Positions 39,038 through 49,588 are shown, counted from the stretch's first letter. The stretch: 64,000 nt of DNA from Acidobacteriaceae bacterium (GCA_019233755.1 JAFAMD010000044.1:47982-111981); one strand, 5' to 3'. Program-made: numbers and translations. Notes: generated from the letters alone by a model not told the origin.

Positions 39038-40659
39038 TCAATGCGCAACGGCCGGGCGGCCCGGCCTGGTTTTCTTCATCAGGAAGACCAGCGGTGTAAG
39101 CACGCCGAAGGTTATGCCGAGAAGCCAGAAACAATCGATATAGGCCAGGTTTTCAGCCTGACGCTGGAGGTTGCGCAGGATCAGGGCATAAGGGCGGTTG
39201 CCCGCAAAGCCCGATTGAAACAGGCGCGTTGCCGAGTTAACAGCGCTGTTGAATGCGGGATTGAGAGGAGTCGCGCGCTCGATGAGGCGGCTCTGATGAA
39301 ACTGACTACGGCGGTCGAGGATGGTGGTTACCAGCGAAATTCCAAGACTGCCACCAACGTTTCGCGCCAGATTGATGAGCCCGGAGGCAGCGTTGTTTTT
39401 CGTCGGCGGGACGAAAGCGTAAGCGGCTGTATTAATGGGCACGAACAGGAAAGCGAGCCCGGCAGCCTGAAAGCAGCGGGCGATCGCAGCGTGCTTGAAA
39501 TCCATGTAAATGTCAAACGTCGTCATGTGAACGAGAGCAAGTGAGGTGATGGCGAGGCCCACGCCGATCATCCAGCGCGACTCCACCCTACTCAACAGCA
39601 TGCCGACAAACGGCAGCAGGCACATCACCAGCACGCCACCGGGCGATATCGCTAGGCCGGCCTGGGTTGCCGAGTAGCCCATGACGAGCTGAAGGTACTG
39701 AGGAAGCAGGACGGTGCTGCCCAGAAGAACCACCCCGACCATGAACATCAGGAAGGCAGCGATTCCGAAGTTGCGGTCTTTGAGCAGACTGAGATCCACG
39801 ACGGGGTCCTTTTCCTTGAACTCCCAGTAAATGGCAAGGGCCAGGCCGGCAATCGCGATCACGGATGAAATACGGATGAATGGCGATGCCAACCAATCGT
39901 CGCGCTCGCCTTTATCGAGGACGATCTGAAGGAAGCCCAGCCCGAGAGCGATGAAAATGATGCCCCAATAATCGACGCGGATTCTGGACTTCAGCCTGAG
40001 GGCGCGCTCCTTCAAGAAATAGGGAGGGTCTTCGAGCATGAAAGTTGTGAGACACAGCGAGAGGATGCCGACCGGAATGTTGATAAAGAAGATCCAGCGC
40101 CAACTGAAATTATCAGTGATCCAACCGCCAAAGGTGGGGCCAATGGCGGGCGCGGTGACGACGGCGATGCCGAAACGGCAAAGGCCATGCCCCGCTGCCG
40201 CGGGAGGAAGGTGTCCGCGAGGATGGCTTGTTCGCTCGGCTGTAAACCACCGCCGCCGATGCCTTGCAAGACGCGAAAGAGCACGAGAAGCCCAAGCGTA
40301 GGGGCGATTCCGCACAGAAAAGAACTCAGCGTAAATACGGCAACGCAGGTCATGTAGAAGCGCTTGCGGCCGAGCAGAAGCGAAAACCATCCGCTAAGCG
40401 GAAGAATGATGGCGTTTGAGACGAGGTAGGAAGTCAGGACCCAGGTGGCTTCGTCTTCGCTGGCGGACATACCCCCGGCGATGTGGGGAAGAGCGACGTT
40501 GGCGATGCTGGTATCGAGCACCTCCATGAAACTCGCGAGGGTAACGGTGAGCGCAATGAGCCACGGATTAAATTTCGGACGCCACTGCGGCTCGGAGTCC
40601 GCCCGGGCCGCAAGCGTCCCGGAGTTCGACGTGGGATTGGGCCCGACTCCGGCGGCCAT
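39038..40659 (-). pseudogene. DHA2-type (EmrB/QacA) MFS efflux transporter, split by a frameshift
   Basis: N-part (40659 down to ~40175) SFMEVLDTSIANVALPHIAGG...FLPRQRGMAFA; C-part continues FGIAVVTAPAIGPTFGGWITDNFSWRWIFFINIPVG in another frame. Confidence 0.87.
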
Positions 40660-40664
40660 GGAAG

Positions 40665-42026
40665 CTAGTAAGCGTTCTCCGTGCCGCTGTTCAGCAGGAC
40701 AGTAGGTTCGACCGACATGCCGGGCCGCAGCGAACGGTCGCGGTTTTCGCTTGGCTCAAGGACGATCTTGACGGGTATGCGCTGCACGACTTTGACGTAG
40801 TTACCGGTGGCATTCTCCGGAGGCAAAAGACTGAATCTGGCACCGGAGGCAGCAGCGATGCTATCGACATGGCCGAGGTACTTGCGTCCGCCGTACGTAT
40901 CGACTTCGATTTCGACCTTCTGGCCCACCCGCATGTTTTTCAACTGCGTCTCCTTGAAGTTGGCGGTAACCCAGATGTCATCCAAAGGAACAAGGGCCAT
41001 GAGCTGCTGGCCAGGGCTGACCTCCAGGCCGGGTTCGGCACTCTTCCGGCTGACAACTCCGTCAACAGGGGCACGAATGATGGTATAGCCGAGATTGAGT
41101 TTTGCCTGATCGAGATCCGCCTGCCGCTGCTTGACCTGCGCCTGCGCCTGCTTGTAGCGGGCTTCGCTTACAGCCTGCTGCCGCGGGCGGATCTCTTCGC
41201 TTTGCCGACGCTGAACGAGGGCGGTCTGGAGCTGTGCTTTCGCTTGATTGAGTTGGGCAACCGCCTGATCGAGAGTGTGCTCCGATGCGGTGATTTCCGC
41301 CTTGGCCGAATCCACTTGTGCGCTGTCGGCGTCGGCACTGGCGACTGCGGCGTCGTAATCCTGACGGGAAATTTCGTCCTTAGAGACGAGATCCTTGTAC
41401 CGTGCGAGATCTTTTTGAGCCTTGACGGAGTTGGCCTGCGCCTGCGCCAGGGCAGCCTGGCTGGCGTTCAACCGGGCGCCTGCTGTGTTCACAGCCTGCT
41501 GCGCAGAAGAGACCGCAGCCTCGTAACTGCTGACCTGCGTGGTGGAGGTGCTGACCTGGCTCGTGGTGTTGATCGTGGTGATGGGAACATTGACCTGCGA
41601 TTCCACGGTGTTTGCTTCCGCAGTGGCCAAGGCCGCTTCGGCTTGTGCAAGTGCTACCTGGTAATCGTTGGGATCGAGACGAACAAGCTCCTGGCCGGCG
41701 TGCACCTGCTGGTTATCGTTGACTAGCACCGATATGATTGTGCCGCTGATACGCGGGCTGATCGGCACAATGTGGCCGTCCACCTCAGCATCATCCGTTG
41801 ATTCGCGCGAGGAATAATATGCCCAGACCGGGATGGCAACAATAAGGCCCACCACAACCAGCGCCAAAAGAACGAAGCGGAGGGTGCGCTTTTGTTTAGG
41901 GCCCGAGCGACCCCGCCTTCTATCGTCGGCCGCTGTGTGCTGACCGCGTTGATCCTGATCGTGCCCCGTTTGCCGGCCTATCGGGTCCTGGGCTTGACGG
42001 TCCTGCAATTGTTGATCGTCTGCCAT
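40665..42026 (-). CDS. HlyD/EmrA-type membrane fusion protein
   Basis: TM then GHIVPISPRISGTIISVLVNDNQQVHAGQELVRLDPNDYQVAL; IRAPVDGVVSRKSAEPG; SLRPGMSVEPTV. Confidence 0.94.
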   Translation of the reverse strand: MADDQQLQDRQAQDPIGRQTGHDQDQRGQHTAADDRRRGRSGPKQKRTLRFVLLALVVVGLIVAIPVWAYYSSRESTDDAEVDGHIVPISPRISGTIISVLVNDNQQVHAGQELVRLDPNDYQVALAQAEAALATAEANTVESQVNVPITTINTTSQVSTSTTQVSSYEAAVSSAQQAVNTAGARLNASQAALAQAQANSVKAQKDLARYKDLVSKDEISRQDYDAAVASADADSAQVDSAKAEITASEHTLDQAVAQLNQAKAQLQTALVQRRQSEEIRPRQQAVSEARYKQAQAQVKQRQADLDQAKLNLGYTIIRAPVDGVVSRKSAEPGLEVSPGQQLMALVPLDDIWVTANFKETQLKNMRVGQKVEIEVDTYGGRKYLGHVDSIAAASGARFSLLPPENATGNYVKVVQRIPVKIVLEPSENRDRSLRPGMSVEPTVLLNSGTENAY

Positions 42027-42035
42027 TTCTTTTCC

Positions 42036-42626
42036 TTAGTGTTCGAGACGTGGATATTCCACTGCATTGTGCTGCTCAAGACCATCTGAGTGCGCCCTCA
42101 AACTGGCCGAGTACGCCCTCAAACTCGCGCGGGTCTTTCGGAGGAGCGTTACCAGAGATTGCTTGTCCTGGTCTGAAAGGTCCTCCAGCATGGTTTTCAG
42201 ATGGCGGTAGTAAACCGGCATGAACTCGTCGAGAACCGCCTCCGCTCTTTTCGTTATACGCGCGAAACGCGCGCGCCGGTCCTGCGCATCGACCACTCGC
42301 TTGACATAGCCCTTCTCTTCGAGGTGATCCATTAAGCCGGTAATGTTTGCGCGGCTGACAAGCAAAAGCTCCCCGAGATCGTGAAGCTGCATCCCCTCCG
42401 GCGGCCCATGCCGCAGGAGCATTAGGATGTTCAGGGTGGATCGGGAGAGTCCCACAGCAGCAAGAGAGCGATTCAGCAACTGGTGGAAGATGTCGTGAGT
42501 GTACAGAAAGCCAACGGCAACTTCAGCCGAGAGCAGATCGAAGCCTTCATAGTGGGGGCCGCACTCTCTCAAGCGTTCGTCATAATAGCTTTCAAGACAG
42601 TCCTCTTGCACGGTGGTTCGATTCAA
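42036..42626 (-). CDS. MarR family transcriptional regulator
   Basis: LSRSTLNILMLLRHGPPEGMQLHDLGELLLVSRANITGLMDHLEEKGYVKRVVDAQDRRARFARIT. Confidence 0.93.
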   Translation of the reverse strand: MNRTTVQEDCLESYYDERLRECGPHYEGFDLLSAEVAVGFLYTHDIFHQLLNRSLAAVGLSRSTLNILMLLRHGPPEGMQLHDLGELLLVSRANITGLMDHLEEKGYVKRVVDAQDRRARFARITKRAEAVLDEFMPVYYRHLKTMLEDLSDQDKQSLVTLLRKTRASLRAYSASLRAHSDGLEQHNAVEYPRLEH

Positions 42627-42743
42627 AGAGAATTAGTAAGGTTCCTAATTATTCTCGCATCGACGGTTTGAGATAGGCGCGGCTTGGATGCGGATACGAG
42701 AATAAGAGCGTACGAAGGGAATGCAAGGAGAAGGTATCGAGTG

Positions 42744-43094
42744 ATGCGCAAGGCATTCTTAACAATCTGCCTCGTCTTGAGCGTTGCGAGCATGCTGCCA
42801 GCGGCGGAAACGCAGGGCTTGATAGCGGACTGGAACTGTGCCGATTCAATGGTGAAGAACGGGCGCCAGAAGACGTTGAAGGACAACCGAAGCTGTTCGC
42901 TCATGCACGATTACAAGCGTGCGGCATACGGGTTAATCACCGACGACAAGAAGATCTATAAGCTAGACGACCCAAACAACGAGCACATTCTGCAATTGCT
43001 CGAAGGCACGCCCGATAAAGACAACCTGAAGGTGGTGGTTACGGGTGACATCGAAGACGGAACCATCAAGGTGGTCAATATCAGCATGCTTTAG
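42744..43094 (+). CDS. Small secreted protein, unknown (likely start MRKAFLTI; ORF open from 42684)
   Basis: Signal peptide MRKAFLTICLVLSVASMLPAAE followed by a small globular domain. Confidence 0.7.
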   Translation: MRKAFLTICLVLSVASMLPAAETQGLIADWNCADSMVKNGRQKTLKDNRSCSLMHDYKRAAYGLITDDKKIYKLDDPNNEHILQLLEGTPDKDNLKVVVTGDIEDGTIKVVNISML

Positions 43095-43124
43095 CGGGCG
43101 GGCGGCGGAAGCACCGGCCCAGGG

Positions 43125-44417
43125 CTATCCCGTGGGATCACCGTGGATCTCGACGGCTTCGAAATCGGAGGTGACGGCAGGCTCCGGGAGTTTGCCGGTC
43201 CAGTTCGCCCAGCCCCAAAAGATGGCAGTGGACGAACTCAGCGCACCGGATACTGCGCCGATGACGCGAATGCTGAAGTACTGCGAGGCAGTACCCGCAC
43301 CAAGCATCGAGAGCATCATGGTGGACCAGTTCAGGGTCTCGATGGTCGAGAATACACGGCCGCGGTAGCGGTCTTCGACGTGTTTGAGAAGATTTGACCA
43401 GTTCAAGACCGAACTGACCGCAACGCTTGCCCGGGAGATAGCCATAAAGAGCAGGGCGAGCGGCCAATACCGCATCTGGCTGAAGACGATATAAGCAGCG
43501 CCGTGCAGCAGGTAGCAGAAGAAGACGGTTTTCTTATAGGTTTCGAAGTGGATCGTTTTGCCGAGACGATTGCCAATCATGCCGCCGATGAGCAGGCCGA
43601 TACCGGCAGTGCCCCATAGCTGGCCGAGACCTTGGGCACCGCGCTTGAAAACCAGTTCGCTGAAGAGCGTAAACAGAACCTGCGCTGCGCCTCCGCCGCT
43701 TGCCCAACCGACGGCAATGAGGCCGATGCCGAGAATCAGCGGAGCTTTCACCATGTAGCCGAGACCCTCGCGGTACTCGTGCCACGGACGGGCGACCTGG
43801 GTCTCATTGAGGCCCTGCGCTTCGGCCCGAAAATGCCCGTTCACGGAGCGAAGCCGGCCGATGCAAAATGCCGAGAAGAAGAATGACAACGAATTGAAAA
43901 CGAAGGCGAGCTGATAACCGAACTTGGCGACGGCAGTGCCGCCAATAAAGGCGCCGACGGCGAGCGTCATCCAGCCGGTGGTCTGGGTGAGTGAGTTGGC
44001 CGTGTGAAGTTCCTCGTCAGTCGCGATAGAGGGCAAGATGGCAGAACGCCCGCTGGTAAAGAATGGCGAGGCTACCATCAGCAGTGCACTCAGAAGATAG
44101 AGTAACCAGTTTTTCTGGTATCCGATCGCGAGTATGAAGCCAAGCGCAACGACGCCGCGAACGAGATCGCTGGCGATCATGATGCGGCGGCGATCGAAAC
44201 GGTCGAGCAAGATGCCGGCAAGCGGCCCGACCAGCACGGCCGGGATGGCTCGCGAGAGCATCAGCCCGGCGATGACGGCCCCGCTGTGCGTCTGTTCTAC
44301 CGCGAGACTTAGAACGCCGACGTTATTGAAGTGATCGCCGACTTCGCTGACAATCTGTCCAAGCCAGGTGTACCGGTAATTGCGGTTGCGGGCGAGCAGC
44401 CGCGTGAAGTCCGACAT
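43125..44417 (-). CDS. MFS transporter
   Basis: Multi-TM; AGILLDRFDRRRIMIASDLVRG loop; VEDRYRGRVFSTIETLNW. Confidence 0.9.
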   Translation of the reverse strand: MSDFTRLLARNRNYRYTWLGQIVSEVGDHFNNVGVLSLAVEQTHSGAVIAGLMLSRAIPAVLVGPLAGILLDRFDRRRIMIASDLVRGVVALGFILAIGYQKNWLLYLLSALLMVASPFFTSGRSAILPSIATDEELHTANSLTQTTGWMTLAVGAFIGGTAVAKFGYQLAFVFNSLSFFFSAFCIGRLRSVNGHFRAEAQGLNETQVARPWHEYREGLGYMVKAPLILGIGLIAVGWASGGGAAQVLFTLFSELVFKRGAQGLGQLWGTAGIGLLIGGMIGNRLGKTIHFETYKKTVFFCYLLHGAAYIVFSQMRYWPLALLFMAISRASVAVSSVLNWSNLLKHVEDRYRGRVFSTIETLNWSTMMLSMLGAGTASQYFSIRVIGAVSGALSSSTAIFWGWANWTGKLPEPAVTSDFEAVEIHGDPTG

Positions 44418-44921
44418 TTACGCCGTCTGCCGGACGATTTGCGAGAGCGTGATGATCTGCCCGAGATGACGCTGGGTGTGTTCGGCGAGATGAACCAGCA
44501 AGCCGAGAACAGTGGTTGGCAAGGCGCGCCGGCCAACGGTCCGCCCTTCGAAGAGGGTTGCGGGATCGAGGCGAAGCAGCTGCTCTTCCGCGCCGCGGAG
44601 GGCTCGCTCGACGAGCTGGAGCAGTTCCGGCAACCTGTCTCCGGCATCGTGCTCATGCTGCAGGAACTCGAGCTGAGCCGCATTCAGCGGCGAGCCTGCA
44701 AGGTAAGTCGTGAGTCGATCGACGCTTCCGGCCAGATGTTTCAGATGGAAGCCGATCGAATTTTTCCCGACCCAACACCAGACTTCATCGGCAGTGAGGG
44801 TGGCGATGTGCTTCGCCAAGTCCTCGCGGACCTGGGCGAAGCTGAAAAACACGGGCATTACGAGTGGATGAACCCCTGGAATGGGCCCGCGCAGCCAGGG
44901 TTCCGGGCTTGTTTGATTCAC
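44418..44921 (-). CDS. DinB-family protein
   Basis: SIGFHLKHLAGSVDRLTTYL...LLVHLAEHTQRHLGQIITLSQIV; His pattern of DinB/YfiT-like fold. Confidence 0.85.
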   Translation of the reverse strand: MNQTSPEPWLRGPIPGVHPLVMPVFFSFAQVREDLAKHIATLTADEVWCWVGKNSIGFHLKHLAGSVDRLTTYLAGSPLNAAQLEFLQHEHDAGDRLPELLQLVERALRGAEEQLLRLDPATLFEGRTVGRRALPTTVLGLLVHLAEHTQRHLGQIITLSQIVRQTA

Positions 44922-44948
44922 TGCTATTTGACACTGCTGCCGGCTTAA

Positions 44949-46127
44949 TCAACGCATATTGCCAGTGTGGCCAAGGGAGTAGCGTCCGGGTTGAGGCCAT
45001 ACGCAGAGGCCGTGAGGATCCTTGCCCACCTTAATGCGTGCGAGAAGATTGCCGTTGGAGGTATCGAAGACGTACACCTCACCGTTGTAACGGCCAGAGA
45101 GCCAGAGTTTCTTGCCATCGATGGAGACGCCGCCCATATCCGGGCTGCCGCCGCCGGGAATGACCCATTTGGTCGCGACTTTGCGCGTCGCGAGATCGAT
45201 GAGGGAGACAGATCCCTCGCCCCGGTTTGAAACATACATGTACTTGGCATCGCGGCTGAAGTACTCACCGTGCGCGCCCTTACCGGTTCTGATAAACGCG
45301 ATCTGGCGGAAGGCGTTGCCATCGATAACGTGCACGCCGTCGGCGTCCATGTTGGCGATATAAAAGACCTTGCCATCGGGCGAGAGGCGGCAATCCTGCG
45401 GCATGCCGCGGGGTTCGAGCTTCAGATGCGCAAGAACCTTCTGATTCGCGACGTCGACTTTGATGATTTCGCTTGAGAACTCGCAGGTGGCAATCATGTA
45501 GCGGCCATCCGGGGTAAAGTCCGCGTGATTCACACCGGCGCATCCCACCGGAACGCGGTTGACAACCTTCATGGTCTGAGCATCGCGGAAGTCAATGCGC
45601 TTTTCGCGTTCGGCCATGACGATGGCGTACTTGCCATCGGGCGTGTAGTACATATTGTAGGGGTCGTCCACATGAATCGTTTCGCCCTGCTTGCCGGTGG
45701 CGGGATCAATCATGGTCAACTGATCGCCCAGATCCTGGGCCACCCATAGTTTCCGGAGATCCCAGGAAGGAACGACGTGCTGCGGCTCAAGCAGCCCCTT
45801 GCGGTGCTTCGGCAGGTCGAAGTGGCCTACAATCTTGTAGGTGTTTGGATCAATGATGTCGACCGTGTCACTTTTCGAGTTGGGCACGTAGACGCGGTAA
45901 GGATCGTTCTTGACTGTTGCGGAAAGCATGCCAGGGCCGTTGGCCGCGTACATATTTCCGGGATCGAGCACGGGGGGCATTCCGGGCAAGATGTCAAACG
46001 CAACAGGTACTCGCGCAGCATGCAGGCCGCCCGACTCGCCTTTAATGCCGGCCGCATGCAACCGCAGCCACGCGGCCGAGAGGGCAAACAGACCCGCGGC
46101 CACGACCAACCGATGAGAAAAACGCAT
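44949..46127 (-). CDS. YVTN/YncE-like beta-propeller protein
   Basis: Repeats such as YVPNSKSDTVDIIDPNTYKIVGHFDLPK, YVSNRGEGSVSLIDLATRKVATKW. Confidence 0.88.
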   Translation of the reverse strand: MRFSHRLVVAAGLFALSAAWLRLHAAGIKGESGGLHAARVPVAFDILPGMPPVLDPGNMYAANGPGMLSATVKNDPYRVYVPNSKSDTVDIIDPNTYKIVGHFDLPKHRKGLLEPQHVVPSWDLRKLWVAQDLGDQLTMIDPATGKQGETIHVDDPYNMYYTPDGKYAIVMAEREKRIDFRDAQTMKVVNRVPVGCAGVNHADFTPDGRYMIATCEFSSEIIKVDVANQKVLAHLKLEPRGMPQDCRLSPDGKVFYIANMDADGVHVIDGNAFRQIAFIRTGKGAHGEYFSRDAKYMYVSNRGEGSVSLIDLATRKVATKWVIPGGGSPDMGGVSIDGKKLWLSGRYNGEVYVFDTSNGNLLARIKVGKDPHGLCVWPQPGRYSLGHTGNMR

Positions 46128-46201
46128 AGCTTATTACAGTAGGGTAGCGCGGCGAAATTGTGCCCCGCGCCGGAATTTCTTCAGTACAATTTTAGGTACA
46201 A

Positions 46202-46882
46202 ATGTTGCGGAGTAGTGAGAGCGAAACAGAAATCCTGCTGGGAAACAAGCAACTCGTCGGGATTTTCTTTTTGGTGGCAGTACTGCTTGGGGTCGCTTTC
46301 ACAAGCGGGTACATGATCGGCCGGGGATCCACGCCGAAGAAGGGAGCGGCAGCCGCAGAAACGGCATCGTCCACTGCAGCGCCGGCGGCGGGCGGCAGCG
46401 GCGGCGAGACCCATGCGGTGACGCCGGCGGATTCGGGAACAGGCCAAGCGGCAGATCAGGGCCAGCCGGGCGCTGCCGATACGGCGGCCGACAGCGGAGG
46501 GCAAACGCCGGCCCCGGAAGCGGCAAGCCCGACGCCGGCCCCGGAAGAGCAGCCGCTTGGCGCAAGACATAAGAAAACGGAAGCGGCGAAAGCGCCGGCG
46601 CAAACGGCCGAAGCGAATACAGCAGAACCCGCTGCCGGTTTCACACCGCAAAGCGGGCAGGAGTTCCTGCAGGTTGCGGCGGTCGCTCGCGGGGATGCGA
46701 ACTCCATCGCGGACGTGCTGCGAAAAAAGGGTTTCCGGGCACACGCGGTGCCGGCCCCCAGCAATTCAAGTCTGTATCGCGTGCTGGTGGGGCCGATTCG
46801 GGACGCCGGAGACCTGGCAACTACGCGCGATTCACTGCGAAAGACGGGCTTCCGCGACGTGATCGTACAGCGGTATAAATAG
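46202..46882 (+). CDS. SPOR-domain membrane protein
   Basis: N-terminal TM, Ala/Pro/Glu-rich linker, C-terminal FLQVAAVARGDANSIADVLRKKGFRAHAV...YRVLVGPIRDAGDL. Confidence 0.88.
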   Translation: MLRSSESETEILLGNKQLVGIFFLVAVLLGVAFTSGYMIGRGSTPKKGAAAAETASSTAAPAAGGSGGETHAVTPADSGTGQAADQGQPGAADTAADSGGQTPAPEAASPTPAPEEQPLGARHKKTEAAKAPAQTAEANTAEPAAGFTPQSGQEFLQVAAVARGDANSIADVLRKKGFRAHAVPAPSNSSLYRVLVGPIRDAGDLATTRDSLRKTGFRDVIVQRYK

Positions 46883-46891
46883 CGCGGCAGA

Positions 46892-47587
46892 TTACCACGG
46901 CACGGCTTCGCCCTGCTTTAGCGTCCAGACCTGTATCGGGTCTGACTTCAGATTGGCTGCGAATTCTTCCGGCGTTCCCGTCAGCGCGGGGAACGTGCCG
47001 TAATGCATTGGGATCACTTTCTTTACTTTCAGCAGACGGGCAGCATAAGCGGCTTCCTGGGGCCCCATGGTGAAGTGATCGCCGATCGGCAGGAACCCCA
47101 GTTCGGGCTTGTAAACGTCTGCGATCAGGCTCATGTCTGAGAACAAGGCCGTATCGCCCGCAAAGTAAGCACCGCGGCCATTCTTTTCGGTGACGACGTA
47201 TCCGGCGGCCTCGCCACCATAGACGAGCTGGTCTCCGTCCTGAATCGAGGAGCTATGGAGGGCGTGCGTCATGGTGATTCTGGCGAAGCCCAGATCGACG
47301 CCGCCACCCTTGTTGACCGGAATGGTATTCTTCACGCCTTTCTTTTCGAGCCAGGACGCTATTTCAAAAATCGCTATGACTTTAGGATTGAATTGCTTGG
47401 CGAGAGGGACCACATCATTCATGTGATCGGAATGCCCATGGGAAACGGCGATGGCGTCGACTCGCGAGATCTTGTAATCCTTCGGATAGGCAGGATTACC
47501 GGTCGTCCAGGGATCAAACAGAAGGACTTCGCCGGTTTCGAAGCGAAGCTCGAACGCGGCATGTCCAAGCCAGGTGATTTGTATCAT
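46892..47587 (-). CDS. UPF0173-type metal-dependent hydrolase (MBL fold)
   Basis: ITWLGHAAFEL, VSHGHSDHMND, GDTALFSDM, PIGDHFTMGPQEAAYA, PMHYGTFPALTG. Confidence 0.94.
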   Translation of the reverse strand: MIQITWLGHAAFELRFETGEVLLFDPWTTGNPAYPKDYKISRVDAIAVSHGHSDHMNDVVPLAKQFNPKVIAIFEIASWLEKKGVKNTIPVNKGGGVDLGFARITMTHALHSSSIQDGDQLVYGGEAAGYVVTEKNGRGAYFAGDTALFSDMSLIADVYKPELGFLPIGDHFTMGPQEAAYAARLLKVKKVIPMHYGTFPALTGTPEEFAANLKSDPIQVWTLKQGEAVPW

Positions 47588-49413
47588 TTCACTCCGTTAG
47601 AAGCTGTCATGTTTTTGGCCGGTACATCGAGGCCATCTCCGATTTTGGCAAGCCCGGGAATGGAAACAGGCATCTTGCCGCCGATGGCGATTTCTCCGAG
47701 TATTGCTTTAGCGGCAGCGATCTCGGACGTTGCCGCGGTACTAAAAGTGGCAGCATAGGCAGCGACATCCGGGAAGTCGCGCAAAAGATAGGGATTGCCA
47801 AGCGAAATGAGTGCAACGGGCGCGGGACCGTGCTCGAGGGACTTGAGAAAAGTATTCAGGCCGCCTTCGAGTGCAACGTTCCCGCGGCCGGCGGCGACAG
47901 TCACAAATCCGGCAGCGTAAATTCGCTGGCACGCGGCAGTCTGCGCGGCGATCGCGGCCAGAAGATCGCCGGGCATGCTGGAATGCGCTACATAAACCGG
48001 AAGGTTGGGCACGTGGCGCTTCAATTCGTCCGCCAGCATTTGGCCGCGGGTGGAGAACTCGTCCTCGCTCATAATCGCCAGACAGGAGCCGTCCGGCGAA
48101 GGCATCGGAAATAGATGCTTCTCATCTTTAACGAGCGTCACGGCGCGATCGGCGACGGTCTGTGCAAGATTATCGAGCCTACGGTCTTCGATCTCATCAC
48201 TGATCGCATTGAGATCCACGGTACGGCTGCGGAACAGACCAACGCGCTGCTTCGCTGCGAGTACCCGCACGACGCTGGCATCGATTCGCTTGCGCGAGAG
48301 GCGCCCGCTTTCAACCGCCGACATGACCGCACGGATGCAGGCTTCCGGGTCAGTGGGCATGAGGAGAACGTCTGCTCCGGCCTCTATGGACCGTACTGCG
48401 GCTTCGCCCTGGGAATACAGACCGGCGATACCCTGCATTTCAAGCGCGTCCGTCACGATGATGCCTTTGAAGCCGAGTTCGTCGCGCAGAAGGCCGGTGA
48501 GAATGTTTTGCGACAGCGTGGCGGGAAGATTAGCCGCATCCAGTGCCGGGACGGCCAGGTGCGCGGTCATGATGGAGTCGGCTCCGTGCTGGATCGCGGC
48601 GCGAAAGGGAAGAAGTTCCACGGACTCGATGCGCTGCTTCGGCTGACTGAGTACGGCGAGTTGCAGATGACTGTCCTCCGCGGTATCACCGTGACCAGGA
48701 AAGTGCTTGGCGCTCACCAGGACATAGCTCTTGAGATCGGAATGCGCTCCGTCGATGAAGGCGGATACGGCATCCGACACCGTCTGGGGATCCTCGCCGA
48801 AGGACCGGACATTGATGATGGGATTGTCGGGATTATTATTGACATCGGCGTCGGGCGCAAACACCCAATTGACGCCGAGCGCCCGTGCTTCGCGGGCGGT
48901 AGCGGCGCCGAGCTCGCGAGTGGCGGCCAGATCATGCGCGGCGCCAAAGGCCATCAGATACGGGAATCGGGCAGTCTCCGCAACGCGCATGGAAGCTCCG
49001 CGCTCGAAGTCAGAGCCAACCAGCAGAGGCGTTCTGGCCTCCTGCTGGGTGTGATTGATGAAGACCGCCATTTCAAACGGCTGGGCGGGAATTACGTTGC
49101 CGTTGCGAATGCGGCCGGCAACGATGAAGCCGCCAACGTGAACGTCGCGAATCCAGTGGCGGAATTTCTGGTATTCCGCATTGTCGCTTGGTGGATAGTC
49201 ACCATACCCGCGGACAATAATGAGCTGCGCGATGCGGTCATGCAGCGACAACGCCCGCAACAGCGACGGACTACCGCTTACCGACGATTTCGCCGTCGCC
49301 GGACGGGATGAACTCGCAGGAGTACTCGAAATGAGCCTGGAGTTGAAGAGCAAGAGCAGTGCAGACGCAACACTCAGCAGAGACAGACGCTTGCTGCGAA
49401 GCATGCTCCTCAC
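47584..49413 (-). CDS. Glycoside hydrolase family 3 (NagZ-like)
   Basis: KHFPGHGDTAEDSHLQLAVL, GFKGIIVTDALEMQGI, GADVLLMPTDPE. Confidence 0.92.
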   Translation of the reverse strand: MRSMLRSKRLSLLSVASALLLLFNSRLISSTPASSSRPATAKSSVSGSPSLLRALSLHDRIAQLIIVRGYGDYPPSDNAEYQKFRHWIRDVHVGGFIVAGRIRNGNVIPAQPFEMAVFINHTQQEARTPLLVGSDFERGASMRVAETARFPYLMAFGAAHDLAATRELGAATAREARALGVNWVFAPDADVNNNPDNPIINVRSFGEDPQTVSDAVSAFIDGAHSDLKSYVLVSAKHFPGHGDTAEDSHLQLAVLSQPKQRIESVELLPFRAAIQHGADSIMTAHLAVPALDAANLPATLSQNILTGLLRDELGFKGIIVTDALEMQGIAGLYSQGEAAVRSIEAGADVLLMPTDPEACIRAVMSAVESGRLSRKRIDASVVRVLAAKQRVGLFRSRTVDLNAISDEIEDRRLDNLAQTVADRAVTLVKDEKHLFPMPSPDGSCLAIMSEDEFSTRGQMLADELKRHVPNLPVYVAHSSMPGDLLAAIAAQTAACQRIYAAGFVTVAAGRGNVALEGGLNTFLKSLEHGPAPVALISLGNPYLLRDFPDVAAYAATFSTAATSEIAAAKAILGEIAIGGKMPVSIPGLAKIGDGLDVPAKNMTASNGVK

Positions 49414-49470
49414 TATAGAGCACTGTTCAGGAGAGCGGCTAGTAGTAGCGCGCTGAGCGCTTGCCGGCGA

Positions 49471-49552
49471 GAGCTTTTAGCCGTCACGGTAGCTTTCAGC
49501 GGTCAGCCGTCAGCAGTCAGGAGAGCTGATAGCTGATAGCTGAAGGCTGTCA
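49471..49552. repeat. Degenerate AGCTGATAGCTGA / GTCAGCxGTCAG heptad-like repeat tract
   Basis: ...AGCTTTCAGCGGTCAGCCGTCAGCAGTCAGGAGAGCTGATAGCTGATAGCTGAAGGCTGTCA... Confidence 0.8.
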
Positions 49553-49588
49553 CTCGAGCTCAGAGACAAGGTGGCCAAGAATCTATGT

